Below are positions 19,140 to 27,484 of a DNA stretch of 64,000 nucleotides, piece after piece. The translations under genes and the position numbers were made by a program. The stretch's first letter is position 1; each line of letters starts with the position of its first letter. Source of the stretch: JAKACA01 sp963769255 (GTDB lineage: Bacteria; Actinomycetota; Acidimicrobiia; Acidimicrobiales; Bog-793); NCBI GenBank assembly GCA_963769255.1, contig CAVYKV010000003.1:620001-684000 (forward strand), written 5' to 3'. The notes beneath the pieces were generated by a model. It was not told the origin of the DNA, made no database searches, and saw nothing but the letters and a program-made list of their open reading frames with translations.

Positions 19140-20056
19140 CGCCCACCGGCAGTTCGACCGTCGGCTTTGTGGGCCTCGGTTCGATGGGGGCTTCGATGGC
19201 GAGGAATCTGCTGCGGTCGGGGAGGCCCCTCGTCGTGCTCGACCGTGAGCCCGAGCGGATGGCGCCCCTCGTGGGAGACGGCGCCGAGGCGGCGGGCAGT
19301 CTCACCGACGTCGCCCAGGCCAGCATCGTCTTCGTCTCGCTCCCCGGACCGCCCGAGGTCGAGGGCGTCTGCCTCGGAGACGACGGCCTGCTGGCGCACA
19401 TGCGAGCGGGTTCGGCCCTCGTGTGCTTGAGCACGATCTCGCTCGCCTCCTGCCGGCGCCTCGACGAGGCAGCCCGCGCAAGCGGCGTCGCCTTCGTGGA
19501 CGCTCCGGTGACGGGGGCGGCAGACGGCGCCCGTGACGCCTCCCTCGTCCTGATGGTGGGGGCCAGTCCGGAGGCCTTCGAGCTCGTGAGGCCGACCCTC
19601 GACGTCATCGGCCGGCGTTGTTTCCTCATGGGGGAGCCGCCGGCGGGAACTGCCACCAAGCTCCTCACCAACATGCTCTGGTTCGTCCACGTCGTGGCGC
19701 TCTCCGAGGCGCTCGCCCTCGGCCGGGCCAGCGGGGTGGTACCCGAGGTGCTGGGCGAGGTCGTTCGTCAGAGTGCCGGCGGGAGCTGGGTGGCCGAGCA
19801 CGACCTCGGCAACCTCCTCGCCGGCGACGACGACGCCTCGTTCACCTTGGCCTTGTGCTGCAAGGATCTTCGCCTCATCGCCGAGCTCGCCTCGGAGGCC
19901 GGGTACGAGGCGTCGCTCGCCGGCGTCGCTCGCGGTTGGTTCGACCGCGCACGGGACACCTACGGCCCAGGAGCCGGGGAGCTCGCCGTCTCGCGTCTCG
20001 TCGAACATGCAGCCGGCGTCTCCATCCGAGCGACCGACCGAGCGCCGGAGACCTGA
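19136..20056 (+). CDS. NAD(P)-dependent beta-hydroxyacid dehydrogenase (3-hydroxyisobutyrate dehydrogenase-like)
   Basis: A 306-residue protein of the 6-phosphogluconate/3-hydroxyisobutyrate dehydrogenase superfamily. The N-terminal Rossmann motif is GFVGLGSMGASMARNLL. The substrate-binding stretch is FVDAPVTGAADGARDASL. The catalytic lysine is near residue 175 in GTATKLLTNML. The C-terminal all-helical domain provides the rest of the active site. The family oxidises beta-hydroxy acids to semialdehydes. It is coupled by ATGA overlap to the IclR regulator and followed after 57 bp by the GMC oxidoreductase gene. The substrate is unknown. Confidence 0.9.
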   Translation: MTPTGSSTVGFVGLGSMGASMARNLLRSGRPLVVLDREPERMAPLVGDGAEAAGSLTDVAQASIVFVSLPGPPEVEGVCLGDDGLLAHMRAGSALVCLSTISLASCRRLDEAARASGVAFVDAPVTGAADGARDASLVLMVGASPEAFELVRPTLDVIGRRCFLMGEPPAGTATKLLTNMLWFVHVVALSEALALGRASGVVPEVLGEVVRQSAGGSWVAEHDLGNLLAGDDDASFTLALCCKDLRLIAELASEAGYEASLAGVARGWFDRARDTYGPGAGELAVSRLVEHAAGVSIRATDRAPET

Positions 20057-20113
20057 GATGGAGGGGCAGCGGCCGCGCCGCTGCGACGATCGAGGCAGGA
20101 GCCGAGGGACGTC

Positions 20114-22256
20114 GTGACGCCCGCCGGGCGACCGATCTCCGACGAGCAGCGGCGGATTCTGGCGTCGCTCGCCGACGTCCTCATCCCTGCTGCCGATCCG
20201 ATGCCGTCCGCCAGTCAGGCGGGCGTGGCGGAGAAGTGGCTCGACCGGGTGCTGGAGGCGCGTCCCGACCTGGCGGGACCCCTCAACGAGCTCCTGCTGG
20301 GGGCCGCCGGTCGCCAGCCCGACGAGCACGTGCGGGCGCTGCAGGGGCAGGCAGGGTCCGAGTTCGGGTTGCTCGAGACCGTCGTCAGTGGTGCGTATTA
20401 CATGAACCCCAGGGTGAGGAAGCTGATCGGCTACCCGGGGCAGGCCCAGAACCCCATCTACCCCGACGAAGCGGACTACGACCTGCGCGACGGCCTCCTC
20501 GACCCCGTTCTTCGGCGCTTCTCGGCCGAGGTCGTCTGGCCGAGCGCTTCGGCAACGGGGCCACCCGAGCCCGCCTCGCTCGAGGTGTCCACCGGGCCGT
20601 CGGGGGGGCGTCGGGCGGCGACGGCTGTGACCTCGCCGGACGACGTCGCCGATGTCGTCATCGTGGGAGCCGGCGCCTCCGGCGCCATCGCCGCCCGTCA
20701 CCTGGCGGCAGCAGGATGGCGGGTCGTCTGCCTGGAGCAGGGGGACTGGCTGAACGCCTCCGACTACCCCGGCGACAAGCGGGAGTGGGAGCTCGTCTCC
20801 CGAGGAACGCTGGAGCGCCGATCCGAACACCCGGCACCTGCGCGAGGACTACCCGTGCGACGTGTCGGAGACCGACGTGAGCCCTGTCATGCACAACGGC
20901 GTCGGCGGGAGCACGATCCACTTCGGCGCCCAGTGGGCGAGGATGCGTCCCCAGGACTTCCGCGTACGATCGGTCGACGGCCTGGCCGACGACTGGCCGA
21001 TCACCTACGAGGAGCTCCTCCCCTTCTACGAGCGGATCGACCTCGAGATGGGCATCTCCGGGCTCGGCGGCGACCCGATGTACCCGCCCGGCACTCCGCC
21101 CCCACTTCCGCCCATACCGATCGGCGCCGTCGGGCGAACGGCGGCAACGGGCATGAACGAGCTCGGCTGGCACTGGTGGCCGGCCAGCCATGCCATCGCC
21201 TCCAGACCGTACGGCAACCTGAGTGCATGTCAGCGCCGCGGGACCTGCGGCACAGGCTGCCCGGAGGGCGCCAAGGCGTCGACTGATCGCACGCACTGGC
21301 CGGCGGCGCTGCGCGACGGAGCCCGCCTCGTGACCCGCGCCCGGGCCCGCCAGATTCTCCTCGACGCTCGAGGCCGCGCCAGCGGGGTCGTCTTCGTCGA
21401 CCGCGAAGGCGTCGAGCGCCGCCAGCGCGCTGATGTCGTCATCCTTGCTGCCAACGGAATCGGGACCCCACGGCTCCTCTTGTTGTCGACGTCGGCGTCG
21501 TTTCCGGACGGGCTCGCCAACTCCTCCGGCCTCGTCGGACGGCGCCTCATGCTCCACCCCTACATGAGTGTCCTCGGCACCTACACCGACGAGCTGCGCA
21601 GCTGGGTCGGCCCGAGCGGGACGCCGCTGCTCTCCCTCGAGTTCGCCGACTCCGACGAATCGAGGGGGTTTCCTCGTGGTGCGCAGTGGGACACGCTCAC
21701 GCAGGGAGGGCCCGTGAGGCTTCTCAAGAACTTCGACGGGCTGGGTTTCGACGAACGCTGGGGCGCCGGGCACCACGCCCTTCGGGAGCGCACCTTCGGG
21801 CACGCCTTCCACTGGGGAATCGGCATCGAGGACCTGCCGCACGAAGGCAACGACGTGAGCCTCTCGGACGAGCTCGCCGACTCCGACGGCATCCCCGCTC
21901 CCAAGATCCGCTTCCGCATCGACGCCGACGGGAGGGCCAACCTCGCCTGGCAGATGAGGCGGGCGAGAGAGGCGCATCTGGCCGCGGGCGCCATCGAGAC
22001 ACTCGACGTCGACTGGTCCGCCTGGGGCTGGCACCTGCTCGGTACGACGCGTATGGGAGACGACCCCTCGAGCGCCGTCGTCGACCGGTTCGGGCGCTGC
22101 CACGACGTGCCGAACCTTTTCGTGCTGGACGGCAGCGTCTTCGTGACCTCCGGGCCGATGGCGCCGACGGCGACCATCTGCGCCAACGCCCTGCGGTGCA
22201 CCGAGCATCTGGTCCGCAACAAGGAGAGGCCGCCCGGCAGCTCCCCGTTCCCGTAG
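20114..22256 (+). CDS. GMC-type FAD oxidoreductase with N-terminal gluconate-2-dehydrogenase-subunit-3-like domain, frameshifted
   Basis: The first roughly 155 residues (PISDEQRRILASLADVLIPAADPMPSASQAGV ... GAYYMNPRVRKLIGYPGQ) look like the small subunit 3 of membrane gluconate 2-dehydrogenase. An FAD-binding GMC domain follows, beginning DVVIVGAGASGAIAARHLAAAGW. Near 20810 one base must be skipped to pass from EWELVSRGT to WSADPNTRHLREDYPCDVSE. The rest is normal: VGGSTIHFGAQWARM, CQRRGTCGTGCPEGAK, and a C-terminal active-site region GWHLLGTTRMGDD with GPMAPTATICANALR. Total length is 3n+1. It starts with GTG at 20114. It probably oxidises a sugar- or polyol-type alcohol, with electrons passed to a membrane partner not seen here. 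Confidence 0.83.
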
Positions 22257-22281
22257 CGCTGGTTCGACTGAGGAGGACGAA

Positions 22282-23133
22282 ATGACGAACGAGGCGACCG
22301 AGCCCGGTGGTGAGCAGGGAGCCCGCGCCCTCCTGCACGCCGCTGTCCCCCGTGTGCGGTGGGGCGATGCCGAATCGGGTGTCGTCAGCGACTGGGTGTA
22401 CTGGAGGACGCAGCGCTTGGTGGCCATCGTCTTCTCGATGCCGCCCGGTGGGAGCTTCAAAGTGTCCGACGACTGGATGCCGCGCTACGACGCGCAGGAA
22501 TGCCAGTACGTGCTGAGCGGCGAGTACACCGTCCACAACCCGACGACGGGCGAGATCCGGGTCGCCAAGGCAGGACAGGCGGTCACCTTCGGGCGCATGA
22601 GCTGGCACTACGGCTACAACTTCGCCGACAGCGAGCTCCGGGTGATCGAGTGGTTGAGCTTCTCACCCGACCGGGAGGCCTACAGCTCGCCGGGGACTCG
22701 GCCGGAGCGCCAGCTCGAGATGGACGCCGAGCTCGTCGGCTGCTTCCCCGGACACCGCGACAAGGGGGCACGCCGCATCGACGTGGTCGACGAGGCCACC
22801 TCCTTGCGGGCCATCCTCGGGGCGGAACGCCAGCTCTTGGCGTCGGTCCTCACGACGACGCCCCTTCTCACGGTGGCCGTGCTCGAGATCCCTGCGGCCC
22901 ACCGGAGCGAGCCGCTGTGTCAGGACGCCGACACGCTCCTGCTCGTGGAAGGCGGCAAGACCCACCTGTACGTTCCCGCTCAAGACGTCTGGGCGGAGCT
23001 CACCGATCTGGATGCCTTCTTCGTGCCTGCCGGCGTCGAGTACCACATCCTCAATCAGACTGACCGGCGGTCCCGGGTGCTGCTCGCCACGACCGGACCA
23101 TCGCTCGTCACACACCGGGAGGTCGGGACATGA
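22282..23133 (+). CDS. Cupin domain protein
   Basis: A 283-residue protein with two beta-barrel regions. The first has DAQECQYVLSGEYTVHNPTTGEIRVAKAGQAVTFGRMSWHYGYN and the second CQDADTLLLVEGGKTHLYVPAQDVWAELTDLDAFFVPAGVEYHILNQ, so it looks like a bicupin. GAGGAGG before ATG 22282 supports the start. Cupins of this size are often metal-dependent dioxygenases or isomerases of small acids. The exact reaction is not readable. It lies 25 bp after the GMC gene, and its stop overlaps the start of the PPOX gene. Confidence 0.8.
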   Translation: MTNEATEPGGEQGARALLHAAVPRVRWGDAESGVVSDWVYWRTQRLVAIVFSMPPGGSFKVSDDWMPRYDAQECQYVLSGEYTVHNPTTGEIRVAKAGQAVTFGRMSWHYGYNFADSELRVIEWLSFSPDREAYSSPGTRPERQLEMDAELVGCFPGHRDKGARRIDVVDEATSLRAILGAERQLLASVLTTTPLLTVAVLEIPAAHRSEPLCQDADTLLLVEGGKTHLYVPAQDVWAELTDLDAFFVPAGVEYHILNQTDRRSRVLLATTGPSLVTHREVGT

Positions 23134-23555
23134 GCATGCAGCCCAACGAGCTCGAGGCCTTTCTCGGCCAGACGTTCCCGACCCCCCTCGGTGTCGTCGG
23201 CACGTCGCGCCGCGACGGCTCGCCGAACGTGACGCCCGTCTGGTTCCGCTGGGACGGCGAAGCCGTAACCATCTGGACGACCGACACGCGAGCCTGGGTC
23301 CGCAATGTGCTGCGCGACCCGCGGGTCGCCTTCTCGGTCCAGACGTTCGAGGCCCCCTACCCGGCCGTGGTGATTCGCGGGCTGGCGAGCGTGACGAGCG
23401 GAAACGGGCCCGCCATCCTCGATGAGATCAGGGCCATCAGCCGGCGCTATGTCTCGAGCGAGGAGGTCGAGCCGTACGTCAGCGACTGGCCCGCCCTGCG
23501 GACGATCGTGCGGATCACGCCCAACCGCCTCATCTCCTGGCTGGAAGGCGGCTGA
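23130..23555 (+). CDS. PPOX-class F420- or FMN-dependent oxidoreductase
   Basis: A 141-residue pyridoxamine-5'-phosphate-oxidase-like split-barrel protein: PLGVVGTSRRDGSPNVTPVWFRWDGEAVTIWTTDTRAWVRNVLRDPRVAFSVQ. In actinobacteria this subgroup often uses F420 rather than FMN; the sequence does not let me choose. It starts ATG 23130 in an ATGA overlap with the cupin gene and is the last gene of the IclR-led operon. It converges on the GNAT gene, leaving 10 bp. Confidence 0.85.
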   Translation: MSMQPNELEAFLGQTFPTPLGVVGTSRRDGSPNVTPVWFRWDGEAVTIWTTDTRAWVRNVLRDPRVAFSVQTFEAPYPAVVIRGLASVTSGNGPAILDEIRAISRRYVSSEEVEPYVSDWPALRTIVRITPNRLISWLEGG

Positions 23556-23565
23556 GGCTTCGCGT

Positions 23566-24222
23566 TCAGCCGGCCAGCTCGACCCGCATCACGACGCGAC
23601 GAGGGCTTGGCTGGTGCACCTGGACGAAACCCGCCTCATCGAACACCTGCCGGCTTCCCACATGGTTCTCGCCCCACGTGATCTCGTAGCCGGGGGGAGT
23701 CGTCATGGGGTAGGCCTCCAGCGCCCTGGCTCCTCCGCGGCGGGCGAAGTCGATCGTGGCCGCCGCCAAGGCGTAGGTGATCCCGCGCCCGCGGTACCCC
23801 TTGCGGACCACGAAACAGGTGACCGACCACACGCCATCATCGTCCCGGTCCTCCGTGCGGCCGCTCCAGACGGTCCGGCTCTTCAGGAGATGTGGGTAGG
23901 CGGTGCGGGGTTCGACGGCCACCCACCCCACCGGCTCCTCGGCGAGGTAGGCGACGAGACCGCTCGTCCTACGGGCTCTCGGGTTGCCGCAGCGCGTCTG
24001 TGCCCTCAGGCCGTCGCGTCGCTGTTCCTCCGTGGTGGACGTCCACAGCCACTCGTAGGTCTTGTAGCGCTGGCAGTAGCACCGGCCCGTGTAGTCGGCC
24101 AGCCCGAAGATCGCCTGCAGATCCCCCCACGAGGCCTTGTTGGCGGCCACGATCGTCAGTTGCCCGGCCGTGACCGGTTCCCGATCCCGCGTCGCCGGTC
24201 GCTTCGAGGCAGCCGTGCTCAC
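23566..24222 (-). CDS. GNAT family N-acetyltransferase
   Basis: A 218-residue protein with the acetyl-CoA pyrophosphate loop VRKGYRGRGITYALAAATIDFARRGGA near residue 145, preceded by the strand WSVTCFVV. The N-terminal stretch with GRCYCQRYKTYEWLWTSTTEEQRRDGLRAQ is typical of a subgroup of actinobacterial GNATs with a CxC pair. The substrate is unknown. The GTG start at 24222 overlaps the stop of the upstream DinB-like gene as GTGA, so the two are translationally coupled. Confidence 0.85.
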   Translation of the reverse strand: MSTAASKRPATRDREPVTAGQLTIVAANKASWGDLQAIFGLADYTGRCYCQRYKTYEWLWTSTTEEQRRDGLRAQTRCGNPRARRTSGLVAYLAEEPVGWVAVEPRTAYPHLLKSRTVWSGRTEDRDDDGVWSVTCFVVRKGYRGRGITYALAAATIDFARRGGARALEAYPMTTPPGYEITWGENHVGSRQVFDEAGFVQVHQPSPRRVVMRVELAG

Positions 24223-24803
24223 GCGGGATCCTCTCCGACCAGTCCATCGATCGACTCGCGGATGAGGTCGGCATGCCCGACGTGACGGGCGTACTCCTCG
24301 ATCATGTCCATGACGAGGCGCCGCAGGCTCGGGACGCGCCCGTCGGGCCACGCCCGCTTCGACGGTTCATCCAGGGTCCCGCCCGCGGAGAGGACGCCCG
24401 CCACGGCTTCCCGGGATTTGGCGGCCGTGCCCTGCCACAGGAGGAAGAGCTGCTCCGGCGTGTCGTCGGCAGCAGTTCGCCATTCCCAGTCCGGATCGGC
24501 GTCCCAGTCGACCATGTCCCAGGGGGTCCCGAACTCCCGGCCGAGCAAACGGCGGGAGAAGTACTCCTCTTCCACGAGGGCGAGATGCTTGAGGAGACCC
24601 CCCAAGGTCATGGTGGAGGGCGGCAGCGTCTGGCGCAAGGCGGCCGAGTCCAGGTCGCCGCACTTCCAGGCGATGTAACGGCGCTGCCGTTCGAGGGCGC
24701 CGAGGAGCGTCTCCACGTCGGTGCCGGCGACGGGCGGTTCGCTGGGGAGTGGTTCGCTGGGGGGTGGTTCGCTGGGGGTCGTTTCGGTGTCGTCGGACTG
24801 CAT
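24219..24803 (-). CDS. DinB/DUF664 family protein
   Basis: A four-helix-bundle protein of about 194 residues: LLGALERQRRYIAWKCGDLDSAALRQTLPPSTMTLGGLLKHLALVEEEYFSRRL, and later MDMIEEYARHVGHADLIRESIDGLVG. The histidines in LLKHL and ARHVGHAD match the family's metal-binding positions. The DUF664 branch of DinB includes mycothiol- or bacillithiol-dependent enzymes, but the role here is unknown. A Pro/Ser/Glu repeat (PSEPPPSEPLPSEPP) forms a flexible N-terminus. ATG 24803 is chosen over an ATG seven codons earlier, without strong evidence. Confidence 0.82.
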   Translation of the reverse strand: MQSDDTETTPSEPPPSEPLPSEPPVAGTDVETLLGALERQRRYIAWKCGDLDSAALRQTLPPSTMTLGGLLKHLALVEEEYFSRRLLGREFGTPWDMVDWDADPDWEWRTAADDTPEQLFLLWQGTAAKSREAVAGVLSAGGTLDEPSKRAWPDGRVPSLRRLVMDMIEEYARHVGHADLIRESIDGLVGEDPA

Positions 24804-24966
24804 GGGGCGTACGTTAGGGAACAAGCCGGACGATCTACTTCCGGATTACGTGGATTCCGTCACCAGAGCAGCAGGGTGCGGTCAGCGACCGAGGCTGGCC
24901 CAGCTCCCGGGTGATCCCCGAACCCGAGCCGGACCATGCCTCGTTCGCGCTGAGCCCTGGATCTCG

Positions 24967-25455
24967 TTACGCCAGCGCCCGCTTCAACAGCCCGACGATG
25001 CGGGCCTCGTTCGCCGCCGTCAACTCCTGCAGCGCATAGGTGGTCGGCCACATGGTGCCGTCGTCGAGGTGTGCCTTGTCGCTGAAGCCGAGCGTGGCGT
25101 ACCTCGTCTTGAACTTCTGGGCGCTCTGGAAGAAGCAGACGACGTTGCCGTCCTTGGCGTAGGCCGGCATGCCGTACCAGGTCCTCGGCGCCAGGTCCGG
25201 CGCGCTGGCCGTGATGACGGCATGGAGCCGCTCAGCAAGGGCGCGGTCCGACGCCTGCATCTCGGAGATCTTGGCCATCAGCTCGCCTTCTCCGTCCGCC
25301 TTGTCCGCCTTGCCACGGCCCGCGGACGCCTTCAGCTCTCGAACGCGCTCCTTCATGGCAGCTCGTTCCTCGTCCGTGAACCCGTTGGACGCCTTGCCGG
25401 TGGTGCTCCTGGCGGACCTCGACGTGTCCTTCGTTGCGGTGCTTCGCTCAGCCAT
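24967..25455 (-). CDS. DUF1801-like protein
   Basis: A 162-residue protein. A basic, Ser/Thr/Lys-rich N-terminus (AERSTATKDTSRSARSTTGKA) precedes a predicted helical stretch and then the DUF1801 (YdhG/YjbR-type) core: ITASAPDLAPRTWYGMPAYAKDGNVVCFFQSAQKFKTRYATLGFSDKAHLDDGTMWPTTYALQELTA. Members include iron-chaperone-like and uncharacterised proteins. It starts at ATG 25455, overlapping the end of the VOC gene. The 163-bp gap before the DinB gene shows nothing clear. Confidence 0.8.
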   Translation of the reverse strand: MAERSTATKDTSRSARSTTGKASNGFTDEERAAMKERVRELKASAGRGKADKADGEGELMAKISEMQASDRALAERLHAVITASAPDLAPRTWYGMPAYAKDGNVVCFFQSAQKFKTRYATLGFSDKAHLDDGTMWPTTYALQELTAANEARIVGLLKRALA

Positions 25456-26101
25456 GATGGCTCCTTTCCATATCGTTACCACGCTGGGACTGAGACGCAG
25501 CGGCCTCCCAGGCGAACCCGTCCGGGTCGGCGAAGGAGCCGGCGCCGCCGATCACGAGCCCGTGCGAGCCGGTGCCCTCCGGTGCCACGCCGGCGTCCTT
25601 CGCAAGCGCACGGCGACCGTAGAGCGCCAGCTTGACCGGCGCAGACGGCGCGTCGAACTGGACGTATGTACCCATGAAGCTCTTCGCCACCGCGAAACCG
25701 TGGTCGACGTAGAACCGCTTGCTGGCGGCAACGTCGGCCGCTCCCAAGAGGAGCACGATCTCGTCGATCTCCCTCGTGGCTGGGCCGGTGTTCTTCCTCG
25801 ACGACGTGGCGACCTTCCAGATCGTGCCATCGGGGGCTCCCACGACTCCGCCGTAACCCCACAGCGACTTCGCGATCGGCTTCAGCGTGGCGGCGCCGGC
25901 GTCGAGTGCGCTGGCGATGAGGTTGTCGACCGTGGACGGTTGCGAGACCACGAGCGACACGGTGAAGCCGCGAAACCCGCTCGTCGGCGCCGTCGAAGCG
26001 CGGCAACGCAACACGTCGCCGAGACCGAAGGCGGCCGAGTAGAAGGTGCCGGCGGCCCCGGGGTCGGGCACCTCGAGGGTGAGGGATTCGATGCAGGTCA
26101 T
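25448..26101 (-). CDS. VOC/glyoxalase family protein, two-domain
   Basis: About 217 residues with two VOC units: SLTLEVPDPGAAGTFYSAAFGLGDVLRC at the start and EIVLLLGAADVAASKRFYVDHGFAVAKSF in the middle, ending FADPDGFAWEAAASQSQRG. GAGAGGA before ATG 26101 supports this start over the longer open frame. Ligand unknown. It is followed with overlap by the DUF1801-like gene and preceded by the MFS exporter gene after 28 bp, so the three may be one transcript. Confidence 0.83.
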   Translation of the reverse strand: MTCIESLTLEVPDPGAAGTFYSAAFGLGDVLRCRASTAPTSGFRGFTVSLVVSQPSTVDNLIASALDAGAATLKPIAKSLWGYGGVVGAPDGTIWKVATSSRKNTGPATREIDEIVLLLGAADVAASKRFYVDHGFAVAKSFMGTYVQFDAPSAPVKLALYGRRALAKDAGVAPEGTGSHGLVIGGAGSFADPDGFAWEAAASQSQRGNDMERSHHG

Positions 26102-26129
26102 GGCATGTCCTCTCGTTGAGTGGGGCTTG

Positions 26130-27380
26130 TCAGGGGCGGTGGCTGGTCGAAGCTGTCTCGTGGGCGATGGGCATCTGGTGAGCCGTCGGCGTGAGCTCCT
26201 CGAGGGTGCGTGCGCGGAGCGCTGTGACAAGCGTGGCGAGGGCTCCTCCGGCGCCGACGAGTGCGAAGACGGCCCGAGCTCCCCCCCATTGGGCGAGCGC
26301 TCCGCCCGCTGCGGAGCCGAGCGCTGCGCCGGACAGCGAGGCCGTCACGAGCCAGGAGAACGCCGCGGTGTGGGTGCCGGGCGGAGCCAGCCGGTCGACC
26401 ATGGCGTAGACGCTCGAGACCGTGGGCGCGATGGTCGCTCCCGCCAGCAGGATGACGATGCCCAGCGACAGCACGCTGCCCGTCGCCACGATCAGTGCGC
26501 CATGGGAAGCGGCGAGCGTCCCGACCAGCAGGATCAGGCCGCCGGCGCCTCGCCCGCCTCCACCGAGGCGCGTCGCCACGATCCCGCCCAGCAACGACCC
26601 GACGCCCCAGATCCCGAGGAGAGGTCCTGCGGCCGCAGTGCGGCCGAGGGCGTGCGTGGCAGAGGTCACGCCGACCTCGGTGGCACCGAACACGCATCCC
26701 GTTGCCAGCACGATCAGCACGAGCGTCCTCATTGCCGGCGCCCCAAAGGCACCGCCGCCTGTTCGGCTTTGGGAGGACTGGGGGCGCCACCGTCGTGAGG
26801 CCGGCTGGGCGGCGAACACGAGCGTGCCCGCCAGTAGGAGCAGCCCGCTGACAACGAGGGCCGCTCCGGAGGACCACAGTGAGTCCAGTCCGAGCGCCAG
26901 CGGGGGGCCTGCCACGAACGTCAGCTCGAGGACGGTGGATTCGAAGACGAACAGCCTCGGCAGCTGATCGCGATCAATGACGACGGACGGAAGGAGCGTG
27001 CGGACGCAGGCGGCCAGCGGAGGTGTCGCCAGTCCGGCGGTGCCGCCCAGGGCGACCAAGAAGGCCGGCGGGATGCCGGACGGGAGCAGCCCAGCCGCGA
27101 CGAGCGCCATCGACGTGATCGTCGAACCGACGAGAAGAACTCGCGTCTGGCCGCATCGGTCGACGACTCGTCCGAGCTGGGGTGCCGCCGCCGCGCTGCA
27201 GATCGCGTAGGTACCACAGACCGCCCCGGCCACGGCGAACGATCCGGTCAGCCGCTGCACGTGTACCAGCAGGGCGATGCTGAACATGGCGAGCGGGAGC
27301 CGGGCGAGGATCGAGCTCGCCAGGAGCGTCTTGGTCCCGTCGGCTGTGACGATGGAGGGGCGGTTCCGGCTGAGCTCCAT
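26130..27380 (-). CDS. MFS transporter
   Basis: A 416-residue integral membrane protein with about 12 helices. After helix 2 comes the typical loop (QLGRVVDRCGQTRVLLVGSTI). It belongs to the MFS exporter type often annotated as arabinose-efflux or multidrug permease. A cytoplasmic Arg-rich linker (ASRRWRPQSSQSRTGGG) divides the halves. It starts with ATG at 27380. Two inverted repeats upstream (27405-27447) and the adjacent MocR regulator gene suggest control by that regulator. Substrate unknown. Confidence 0.88.
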   Translation of the reverse strand: MELSRNRPSIVTADGTKTLLASSILARLPLAMFSIALLVHVQRLTGSFAVAGAVCGTYAICSAAAAPQLGRVVDRCGQTRVLLVGSTITSMALVAAGLLPSGIPPAFLVALGGTAGLATPPLAACVRTLLPSVVIDRDQLPRLFVFESTVLELTFVAGPPLALGLDSLWSSGAALVVSGLLLLAGTLVFAAQPASRRWRPQSSQSRTGGGAFGAPAMRTLVLIVLATGCVFGATEVGVTSATHALGRTAAAGPLLGIWGVGSLLGGIVATRLGGGGRGAGGLILLVGTLAASHGALIVATGSVLSLGIVILLAGATIAPTVSSVYAMVDRLAPPGTHTAAFSWLVTASLSGAALGSAAGGALAQWGGARAVFALVGAGGALATLVTALRARTLEELTPTAHQMPIAHETASTSHRP

Positions 27381-27404
27381 GGCTCGCCACCGTAAGCCAA
27401 AAGC

Positions 27405-27447
27405 GGCTCAGTTGTAAGAGCCACTTCGGTACATAAATCGTGTACCG
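27405..27447. promoter_or_regulatory. Two operator-like inverted repeats upstream of the MFS gene
   Basis: GGCTC-8-GAGCC spans 27405-27422 and CGGTACA-7-TGTACCG spans 27427-27447. Both lie in the 104-bp gap between the MFS start and the MocR-type gene stop, 25-67 bases upstream of the MFS start codon. They are good candidates for MocR (GntR-type wHTH) binding. Symmetry and context are the only evidence. Confidence 0.5.
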
Positions 27448-27484
27448 CTTTGCCGACGGGGCGCCGAAGTCGACCCGTCGTCCC

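Noticed and set aside
18476..20830. Long minus-strand open frame opposite the IclR, dehydrogenase and GMC genes
   Set aside because: It is antisense to genes with clear motifs, has biased composition and no recognisable domain.
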